A stretch of DNA of 30,213 nucleotides from JACJXF01 sp964349045 (lineage in GTDB: Bacteria; Bacteroidota; Bacteroidia; Bacteroidales; GCA-2748055). Positions within the stretch are counted from its first letter, which is position 1. The number at the start of each line of letters is the position of its first letter. Made by a program: the position numbers and the translations under genes. The stretch spans positions 1 to 30,213 of the forward strand of contig CAYGFI010000041.1 of NCBI GenBank assembly GCA_964349045.1, written 5' to 3'. A model generated the notes under the pieces. The model saw only the letters and a list, made by a program, of their open reading frames with translations. It was not told where the DNA came from and did no database searches. Shown in pieces: positions 15,583-23,151 of this stretch.

Positions 15583-18564
15583 TTATTCCTTGTAAATTAC
15601 CCCTCTGTTTGTTTTCCCGTCAATCATTATGAGCAAAGGTTTTTTAAACCGGATGTGCCTTATATACGGGTCTTCAAAAAGTGCCTTCTGCTTCATCAGG
15701 TAACCGGAATCAAAAAATCCATCTTTAATATATGGATTTATAGTCAGGTATCCCACACCAAATGAGGTGAGGTTCTGGAAAAAGTGTGTTCCCTGGCTTG
15801 GGTCAATACGATATTTTTCCAGCCCGGATTCAACAATTATGCGCGCTTCACTGATCTGTGGCCATTTAATGGGTATGCCCAGCCAGGGATCTGATGAGCC
15901 CCAGCGACCGGGGCCAATCAATACATAATTTTTATTTTCTTCGCGAAGAATGGTATTTATTTTCTCCACGCTTTCCGCCATTTGTTCGCTATGAGCGGGA
16001 TCGAAGGAATCGGGTTTGATATAAACCAGGTCGTTCATCCAGTCGAAAACACCATTCCCCAATGCCGAATTGGAAAGGATAATGGTATCCTCTTTTTTTA
16101 CCTTATCAATGGCAATGGAGCTGCTCTGATCATTGTCAACAATAGGACGGATTTGTAAAAAGTGGAATACTTTGGGGTATCCCGCCGGGACATTAAGGTT
16201 TACCGCAAATTCAATTTCAATGGGCAGGTTCATTTCCTTTTGTCCTATATAAAGTAAGGTCTGCAGAATATCAGCCAGGGGAAATGTGCCATGATTTAAA
16301 ATGTTTGAAAAGGTAAGTACCTTCTTTCCCTCGTAATTGTAACCGTCGCGAATGATATGATTCTGCATATCATACACAGAAGCAACACTTCTGAGCGAAT
16401 TGTCAGCTTCCGCATCTTTAATCTTTAGCCTCAGCAGATTTACGGAGTCGTCGGTCGAAGTAATAAAACTCTCAGGATTCATATCCAGCGCTAAAAAAGT
16501 CTTTTGGGTATCCCTGAGAATTATTTCAGGGGAGGACAATTGCAGCACCTTTTTGGCGTATTTTGGAGAGAAACGAAGAGAAACTCCTCCATCAACAATG
16601 TATTTCCCTAATCCAAAAGCTATGCTGGCAATACCGTCTTCCGGTTTTTCCGGTTTAATGGGATAAAAATTGATCGATCTTGCCACCCCGGAAAACGTAG
16701 GATAGAAACGGTTTCCATACCGGGATCCGCTAACTTCCTGTAATATAATTCCCATTTTCTCTTCATCGATAACGTTGGAAGTGGCGGCCATATATGCCTT
16801 GCTCGATTTGAAATATACGGATGCATAAACAGATTTGATAGCATTGGTAAGCATCCTCATTGAAAGCGCATGGTCCGACTCTACCATTGGAATCATGTAA
16901 GTAGAATATATGCCGGCAAACGGTTGATAATAACTATCTTCCAGCTTACTTGAAGAGCGTATGGCCACAGGATTTTTCATTACCGAAATAAAAGCATACA
17001 GATCCTGGTGCACCCAACCCGGAAGTTTTGCCCTGACGAAATGCTGTAGAATCTCATCATCGCTCATATTACTCATTCCGATTTTATAAAGATCGTTGGT
17101 CTCCATAAATTCATCAAAAATATCAGTACTAAGCACAACGGTCCGGGGAATCGAGATGGCAACATTCTCATACTTGTTGAAAAGGCTGTAGTTCTTTATA
17201 ACAGAGTTGATAAAAGCCAGGCCGCGGGCCTTTCCACCGATAGAACCATCACCAATTCGTGAAAACATCATATATTCATCAAAACTGGCTTTGTCGAACT
17301 TTGCGATGATACCTCTACCCTTGCTGATCCGGAAACTGGAGATAGCCTCATAAATGTAGGATCTCACCTCTTCGACATTATTAAAATCCTCCTTTCTTAT
17401 ATATTTAAAAAGCTGGGCCACGGGAAATATTGCTCTTGCATTAAGCCATTTGGAGAAATCGTTTCTTGAGGCGTGATAAGCCAGAACATTATCAGGTACT
17501 TTGAGAATCATTTGCTGAAGGGTCTGCAGATCTGTGGCACGGGCAATCTCTCTGGTCGTATCCGGATCCCTGAAAACAAATTCACCAAATGCGAAATTGC
17601 GGATAATATAATTCCTTACATCAATAGAAAGAGTTTTGGAGTATTTATGTAAAAAACCCACATTCAGTTTTTGGGCATATTTCTCATTGTTTATATCCGA
17701 TGACTGCAGAAGGAAAGGCATATAAGGATCGTCTTCCTTTACTACCTTGCATAGCCGGACACCTGCCTTGATTTTGTGATCCCGTTTATTATTTTCTTTA
17801 AAGCTGATATCTGAAATAATTCCCAGGAGATTATTTTTGTATTTGTCGTAAAATTCCATTGCCTCCTCATAAGTTTTGGCAAGAAGTATTTTTGGACGAC
17901 CTCTCATCCTGAGCATCTTCTGATGCTCATTCAGAGCTTCTTTCATAAAGTCGCGCGACTGCTTCAGAACGATCTTATATAAAAGAGGAAGGTAAACCGA
18001 TGTGTACCTGATGGAATCCTCAACCAGCATAATTGCCTGAACCCCGACTTTTTCCATATCATATTCGGCATTCATCCTGTCCTCAACAAGTTTAATAATA
18101 GCCAGTAGAAGATCCGCATTTCCGAGCCAGCAGAATACATAGTCAATAGCTGAAAGGTCCTCATTTTGCAGTTTGAGTGATACTTCCCTGTTAAAATGGG
18201 TCAGTACTACAATCGGAATTTCCTTATGAGTTTTTTTAATTCGTTTAGCGAGCTGGAAAGTGTCGATATCTCCGATATTCAGCATTTCAATGATCAGGTC
18301 AATACCGCCATTTTCCAGTATTTCAAATGCTTCCTTAGCAGAACCGGCTTTTATAAAACGAGGTGGGTAACGCAGGTTAAGTGAAACATATTCGTTAAAA
18401 ATCTGCTCATCGATGCGTCCATCCTCCTCCAGCATAAAGAAATCGTAATTGCTGCTGATGATTAAAACCTGCCTGATACGCTTCTGCATCAGCAATTCAA
18501 ACTCCGTCATACTGAAATCAACCGTAGGATAATCCAATCGTCTCGTCTTGTGTTTTACATCCAT
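15583..18564 (-). CDS. Receiver / PPDK-type ATP-grasp protein (short paralog)
   Basis: A 993-residue cytoplasmic protein. Residues about 33-165 resemble a receiver but have methionine (M94) where the phospho-aspartate should be. Residues about 176-322 form an intact receiver with acid pair E182-D183, phospho-site D252 (IISDISF), S288-S289 and K307. After a linker, residues about 438-808 are the ATP-grasp domain of PEP synthase/pyruvate phosphate dikinase: GSIGGKARGLAF, AIRSSSKLEDSYYQPFAG (R536), ILQEVSG, IEFAVNL and LQIRP (Q804). The C-terminal 185 residues, with YVLIGPGRWGSSDP and QGTHFFQNLTS, match no domain I can name. The TSHAA-type phosphohistidine swivel and the PEP barrel are missing. 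It lies 11 bases after its longer paralog. It might be a phosphorylation-controlled ATP sensor or phosphotransferase; function unknown. Confidence 0.9.
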   Translation of the reverse strand: MDVKHKTRRLDYPTVDFSMTEFELLMQKRIRQVLIISSNYDFFMLEEDGRIDEQIFNEYVSLNLRYPPRFIKAGSAKEAFEILENGGIDLIIEMLNIGDIDTFQLAKRIKKTHKEIPIVVLTHFNREVSLKLQNEDLSAIDYVFCWLGNADLLLAIIKLVEDRMNAEYDMEKVGVQAIMLVEDSIRYTSVYLPLLYKIVLKQSRDFMKEALNEHQKMLRMRGRPKILLAKTYEEAMEFYDKYKNNLLGIISDISFKENNKRDHKIKAGVRLCKVVKEDDPYMPFLLQSSDINNEKYAQKLNVGFLHKYSKTLSIDVRNYIIRNFAFGEFVFRDPDTTREIARATDLQTLQQMILKVPDNVLAYHASRNDFSKWLNARAIFPVAQLFKYIRKEDFNNVEEVRSYIYEAISSFRISKGRGIIAKFDKASFDEYMMFSRIGDGSIGGKARGLAFINSVIKNYSLFNKYENVAISIPRTVVLSTDIFDEFMETNDLYKIGMSNMSDDEILQHFVRAKLPGWVHQDLYAFISVMKNPVAIRSSSKLEDSYYQPFAGIYSTYMIPMVESDHALSMRMLTNAIKSVYASVYFKSSKAYMAATSNVIDEEKMGIILQEVSGSRYGNRFYPTFSGVARSINFYPIKPEKPEDGIASIAFGLGKYIVDGGVSLRFSPKYAKKVLQLSSPEIILRDTQKTFLALDMNPESFITSTDDSVNLLRLKIKDAEADNSLRSVASVYDMQNHIIRDGYNYEGKKVLTFSNILNHGTFPLADILQTLLYIGQKEMNLPIEIEFAVNLNVPAGYPKVFHFLQIRPIVDNDQSSSIAIDKVKKEDTIILSNSALGNGVFDWMNDLVYIKPDSFDPAHSEQMAESVEKINTILREENKNYVLIGPGRWGSSDPWLGIPIKWPQISEARIIVESGLEKYRIDPSQGTHFFQNLTSFGVGYLTINPYIKDGFFDSGYLMKQKALFEDPYIRHIRFKKPLLIMIDGKTNRGVIYKE

Positions 18565-18575
18565 ATTTTACCGTG

Positions 18576-21500
18576 CTATTTCTTTGTTTCTTTTTTCATT
18601 GCCTGGTGGACCACTGATATTTGCTTCTTTCCGTCCATTATTATGTTTAATGGCTCCGGGAAGCAGACATGTTTAAGGAACACGGTTTCTTTTATGGCTT
18701 TCTGCCGTTTAATTTCATCCCAGTCGATAAATTCGCTTAATGAACTATGCTGAATTGAAAAATATCCAATATTCATGGATGTGACATTATGGAAAAAGTG
18801 TGATCCCAGCGAGGCATCGAGGGGGAATTCCTCCAGACTGGTTTCTATGATTACTTTTGCCATGGATATTTGCGACCATTTAACCGGAATACCGATCAAA
18901 GGATCACGCGAACCCCATCTGCCCGGCCCAATAAGAATATAGTTTCTTTTCTTTGCCAACATCTGACGATTAATCTCTTCGATTTCGATCGCGATTTCTT
19001 TGGTTTTAAATTTATTAAAGCTGTCGGGTTTAACAAAAATGATCTCTGAAATGTTATCGATTCTCCCATTTCCCATACTTTTTTCAGCATAAATCAGGAT
19101 ACTCTGTTTATCAATCTGATCTAAATCTACTTTATATTCACCAATACTTCCCAGCAATGGTTTAATCTGCAACAGGAAGAAAGACGGCAATCCGTTTTCA
19201 GCCTTATTCAGGTCCACAGCATACTCAATCTCCACAGTTGATCCCAACGATTCTTTGCCTACATCAAGGATAAATTCTATCGTTTTGGCGAGTGGCATGT
19301 AATTATACCTGAGGATATTGGCAAAATTCAGAATTCTTGGGCCGGGTCTGGCCAGGCCCGCTTCTATCTGATCGTTTTGCGGATCGTAAACAGAAACAAG
19401 GTGTTGAATGGAGTTGTGTTTCTCAGCTACCGAAATACTCATGCGTTTAAGGTTTCCCTCGGATCCTTTTTTCAACATATCCGGATCCTGGCAACTCAGG
19501 TCGAGGGCTACAAACTCCACTTGTGAATCTCTATATAGGTTACGTGGAGAATTGATTTCCAGTTCCGGATACTTCGGGGAGAAACGGTAAGCTTTTTGTC
19601 CCTGTACCACATAATGACCAAGGCCGAGCGCTGCAATGGCAAATCCATCCTCAGGTTCCATGTGGGCTACAGGATAATAATTATGTGACTGGGCAGTGCC
19701 GCTGATATGTGGATAAAAATATCCGTCAAAGTTGTTTCCTACTACTTCCTGAATTATAACTGCCATTTTTTCTTCTTCAAGCTTATAATGTATGGCTTCA
19801 AAATAAGATCTGGATTCATTCGAGAAGATACTGGCATATACTAATTTGATGGCATCTGTCAGATGTTTGTAACGAATCTTCTTATCTTCAGAATTATTTG
19901 GGATCAGGAAAGTCTCAAAAATACCTGAAAATGGTTGGGTGGTACTGTCTTCCAGCAGGCTCGAGGAACGGATAGCCAAAGGCTTATCCAGGACGGATAA
20001 TAATGTTTTCAGCTTTTTCTCCAGGTGGTAAGAAAGCTCTCCGTTCAGAAACATTTCACATACTTCCTCGTAACTGTAACTGCCATGTATTACATTAAAA
20101 AGTTTGTTTTTCTCCAGGAAGAAATCAAATTCATCAGTACCGATAATAGAGGTCCTGGGAGTCCGGGTGTTAATCCCGGGAATCAGATCGGAAAAGTTCA
20201 GGTTATAGATCAGGGTATTGATAAATGCCAGTCCCCTCCCTTTGCCGCCTAATGCGCCAGTTCCCAGACTAACTATATTACTTTCATCGAGAAGTGCAGA
20301 TTCCTCAAAATTCACTATCTTCCCTGCATTGGTTTCGTTCCGGTACTTTTTGATAACAAACTTCAGATAACTACGGAACTCTTCAAGGTTTTTAAAATCA
20401 GTTACTTTCAGGGGGAATATCATTTTAGCGATTTTAATTTCTCCCCTGGCCATCAACCAGAGCGAAAAATGATTACGCTTCCCATGGTATAAAAGGGATT
20501 CAACGGGTATTGTCTCGATCTGCTTCTCAAACTCCTTAAGCGATTTGGCTTCGGCAATTTTTCTTCCCCCGGGATCCTTATACTCAAAATTTCCAAAACC
20601 CAGATGGTGACTGATAAAACTCTTAACATCCTGTAGCAGGGTTTCAGAGTTTTTATTTATAAAGATAGATTTCAGTTCATAGGCCATTCGTGCATTTTCA
20701 ACTTCCGATGACTGAATTATGGTTGGTAAGCCCGGATTTATTTCACGAACATAAGTAACAAGGCTGAAACCTGCAGCATCGTTCATTACACCGTTTCGCC
20801 GGAATTTGACATCAGTTATCAGACAAAGCAGACTGTCGGCATATTTCTGTATAATTTCATCAGCTTCCTCATAGTTGGTTGCAAGAAGGATTTTTGGGCG
20901 AGCGCGCAGTCTCAGTACCTTAAACAATTCATCGGTCGACACATCATCAATAATTCTTTTTGTTTGTTCGAGCACTGAGCTGTATAAAAGAGGGAGGTAG
21001 CGTGAATAATAGATTTCCGAGTCTTCCACCAGAAGAATAACTTTTACCAGACCGATTTGAGTGTCATTTTCAACATTTACCCAATCTTCCAACAGTTTGA
21101 TCATGGCAAAAAATATTTTCGAATCACCGTTCCATGCAAATATTTTATCGACATGCTCAAGATTTTCACGATTTAATTTGTATGCGGGAACTTCGCGGCT
21201 ATTGTTCAACAGAACATAAACAGGAATATAGGGATATTCTGTTTTCACCATACGGGCAATCCGGTTGGCGGTAGGTTTATCGCTCCCCACCATCAGGATT
21301 ACCAGATCGAAATGCCTGTTGCTCAGCTGTTCATCGGCCTCTTCGTATGTTGATACACCCGTTACGCGGGGCATGGAAGTCAGATTAAGTTGTTGGTATT
21401 CTCCGAGAATATGTTCCGAAAATCTACCCTCTTTCTCAATGGCAAAAGCGTCATAAAGAGTCGATACCAAAAGAATTTCCTTGGCTTTATAAGGCATGAG

Positions 21501-22058
21501 ATCATGGAAAATATCGCGGTTGGCATTTTGTTTGTTCAGGAATTTTTGTAACAGTTTGCGGCTATTAATGGGTTTCCCGCTGCTGAATTCGGTAATCTCT
21601 GAACGCAGATTATCCTGCTCCTGGGTTTTTTTGAGAATCATCCGGGCCTCAATGGTATTGAGGTAATTGGAAATAATACTGGCAAGGTTATTAATGAGGT
21701 TACGTTCCTCTTTTAAAAACGGACCCTCGTCAATTTCAGGGAACTCTTTAAGATAAAAAATATCAATAGAACCTGAGACATTATGAATGGTTCTGAAGTT
21801 CTGTGTCTGGTTAAATGCAGTTTCCCTGAAAATTTGAGAAGTAAACTCCAGTTCACCGTACCTGATTCTCGCAACAGTATGATCAGGATATTGCCAGGCT
21901 TTGGGAAGAATGAAGGTAATCCTGCGAAGGGTTTCCTGGATCATCTTACCTTCCTTGATAATCTGGGTAGTCTGATTTATACAGGATAATTCTTTAAGCC
22001 TTTCCTTTTTCTCGGCAAGCAGTTTCTGAATTTCACTATCGGAGCGTGGAATGTCCAT
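18576..22058 (-). CDS. GAF / receiver / PPDK-type ATP-grasp protein (long paralog)
   Basis: A 1160-residue cytoplasmic protein, paralogous to the next gene over its last 970 residues. Residues about 20-140 form a GAF-like sensory segment of the kind found in hybrid histidine kinases (LSCINQTTQIIKEGK, LPKAWQYPDHTVARI, EGPFLKEERNLI). A degenerate receiver follows (about 192-325; M256 at the phospho-site), then an intact one (about 338-482; E345-D346, D416, S450-S451, K469). The ATP-grasp domain (about 598-967) retains GALGGKGRGLAF, R697 in AIRSSSLLED, IQEVVG, VEIEYAVDL and LLQIKP (Q964). The C-terminal domain contains YILIGPGRWGSRDP and LGSHFFHNVTS. There is no histidine-kinase core, swivel domain or PEP barrel. 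It follows korB by 49 bases and precedes the short paralog by 11, so all four genes are probably one operon. Confidence 0.9.
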   Translation of the reverse strand: MDIPRSDSEIQKLLAEKKERLKELSCINQTTQIIKEGKMIQETLRRITFILPKAWQYPDHTVARIRYGELEFTSQIFRETAFNQTQNFRTIHNVSGSIDIFYLKEFPEIDEGPFLKEERNLINNLASIISNYLNTIEARMILKKTQEQDNLRSEITEFSSGKPINSRKLLQKFLNKQNANRDIFHDLMPYKAKEILLVSTLYDAFAIEKEGRFSEHILGEYQQLNLTSMPRVTGVSTYEEADEQLSNRHFDLVILMVGSDKPTANRIARMVKTEYPYIPVYVLLNNSREVPAYKLNRENLEHVDKIFAWNGDSKIFFAMIKLLEDWVNVENDTQIGLVKVILLVEDSEIYYSRYLPLLYSSVLEQTKRIIDDVSTDELFKVLRLRARPKILLATNYEEADEIIQKYADSLLCLITDVKFRRNGVMNDAAGFSLVTYVREINPGLPTIIQSSEVENARMAYELKSIFINKNSETLLQDVKSFISHHLGFGNFEYKDPGGRKIAEAKSLKEFEKQIETIPVESLLYHGKRNHFSLWLMARGEIKIAKMIFPLKVTDFKNLEEFRSYLKFVIKKYRNETNAGKIVNFEESALLDESNIVSLGTGALGGKGRGLAFINTLIYNLNFSDLIPGINTRTPRTSIIGTDEFDFFLEKNKLFNVIHGSYSYEEVCEMFLNGELSYHLEKKLKTLLSVLDKPLAIRSSSLLEDSTTQPFSGIFETFLIPNNSEDKKIRYKHLTDAIKLVYASIFSNESRSYFEAIHYKLEEEKMAVIIQEVVGNNFDGYFYPHISGTAQSHNYYPVAHMEPEDGFAIAALGLGHYVVQGQKAYRFSPKYPELEINSPRNLYRDSQVEFVALDLSCQDPDMLKKGSEGNLKRMSISVAEKHNSIQHLVSVYDPQNDQIEAGLARPGPRILNFANILRYNYMPLAKTIEFILDVGKESLGSTVEIEYAVDLNKAENGLPSFFLLQIKPLLGSIGEYKVDLDQIDKQSILIYAEKSMGNGRIDNISEIIFVKPDSFNKFKTKEIAIEIEEINRQMLAKKRNYILIGPGRWGSRDPLIGIPVKWSQISMAKVIIETSLEEFPLDASLGSHFFHNVTSMNIGYFSIQHSSLSEFIDWDEIKRQKAIKETVFLKHVCFPEPLNIIMDGKKQISVVHQAMKKETKK

Positions 22059-22082
22059 GATTCCATATTATTGGTAGAAGCT

Positions 22083-22098
22083 GCGCCATGCATGGCGC
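22083..22098. promoter_or_regulatory. Perfect 16-bp palindrome between korB and the long ATP-grasp gene
   Basis: GCGCCATGCATGGCGC reads the same on both strands and stands out in an AT-rich spacer of 49 bases. It begins 24 bases before the start of the 1160-residue gene and nine bases after the korB stop. It could be an operator or an RNA hairpin that sets the expression ratio of korAB to the downstream genes. No T run follows on the minus strand, so it is not a normal terminator. Confidence 0.55.
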
Positions 22099-22107
22099 CG
22101 TAATAAT

Positions 22108-23151
22108 TCAGGTATGAATTACCTGGTTTATTTCAAAAGTATTCCCACTTTTGAGCAGATCATCCATACATTTGATGTGATTTTTTTCTTTAGCTTGTGC
22201 TATCTGATCATGCAGAGTATCCTCATAAACCGATCTAAGCACTGCCCTGATCACTCCCATGGCCATTGGATATTCAGGTTGATCCATCCTGACCAGATTA
22301 TAATGCAGGGAAGGATCAGGATTGTGAGAGTCGTGAACAAGAATATCCTTTTCGGTAATACCGTTTTCTCCGATAATCACTACTTCAAGTCTGTTGTTTT
22401 TCAGAACCAGTCCTTTTTCGTGATTTTTGCCAAAGATCATAGGCTGACCATGTTTCAGGTAGATCTGGTGATCTCCCCTGACTTCTTTACCGGTAATGTT
22501 TTCATGAATATCGTTATTGAAAATCACACAGTTCTGCAAAACTTCAACGATGGCCGTACCTTTATGCAGGGCTGCTTCAATGAAAACTTCTTTCATCATT
22601 TTAGGTTCAGTATCTACCACTCTGGCAAAAAATGAACCTTGTGAACCCATAACCAGTTCACCCGGATTAAAAGGTTCTTCAATGGATCCTTCCGGTGAAG
22701 TTTTTGTTATACTTCCCTTGGGCGTTGTAGGTGAATACTGACCTTTTGTAAGCCCGTAAATTCTATTATTAAAGATCAGTATACTCATTTTGATGTTACG
22801 ACGGATCACATGGATAAAATGATTCCCTCCAATGGCCATCGAGTCACCGTCGCCTGTAACAACCCAAACCGAGAGTTCCGGGTTGGCTATCTTAATGCCT
22901 GAGGCAATCGCCGCTGCTCTTCCATGCAGACTATGAAAGCCGTATGTATTGATATAGTATGGAAACCTCGAGGAGCATCCGATGCCGGATACAAAGACTA
23001 CGTTTTCCTTTTTAACGCCGGTTTCCGGAACAGAGTTTCTGATGGTCGAAAGCACAGCATGTGCTCCACAACCTGCGCACCATTTAACAGGGCTATCAAG
23101 TTTATATTCCTGAGGCTGTAAAACCGGCGCAAAATCTGTATTTTCTTTCAT
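22108..23151 (-). CDS. korB: 2-oxoacid:ferredoxin oxidoreductase, beta subunit
   Basis: The thiamine-diphosphate and iron-sulfur subunit of a 2-oxoacid:ferredoxin oxidoreductase, which decarboxylates a 2-oxoacid to an acyl-CoA and reduces ferredoxin. The cluster cysteines C25 and C28 (KWCAGCGAHAVL) and C59 (SGIGCSSRFPYY) are present, and the thiamine-diphosphate motif GDGDSMAIGGNH spans 100-111, with N128-N129 beyond. The sequence IYGLTKGQYSPTTPKG (132-147) is typical of the 2-oxoglutarate-type enzymes. The length of 347 residues is ordinary for Bacteroidota. Its ATG overlaps the korA stop (ATGA), so translation is coupled. The substrate, 2-oxoglutarate or another 2-oxoacid, is assigned from family resemblance only. 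Confidence 0.93.
   Translation of the reverse strand: MKENTDFAPVLQPQEYKLDSPVKWCAGCGAHAVLSTIRNSVPETGVKKENVVFVSGIGCSSRFPYYINTYGFHSLHGRAAAIASGIKIANPELSVWVVTGDGDSMAIGGNHFIHVIRRNIKMSILIFNNRIYGLTKGQYSPTTPKGSITKTSPEGSIEEPFNPGELVMGSQGSFFARVVDTEPKMMKEVFIEAALHKGTAIVEVLQNCVIFNNDIHENITGKEVRGDHQIYLKHGQPMIFGKNHEKGLVLKNNRLEVVIIGENGITEKDILVHDSHNPDPSLHYNLVRMDQPEYPMAMGVIRAVLRSVYEDTLHDQIAQAKEKNHIKCMDDLLKSGNTFEINQVIHT

Noticed and set aside
22114..22635. A 173-codon open frame antisense to korB
   Set aside because: It lies wholly inside korB on the other strand, with no recognisable domain and no supporting promoter.
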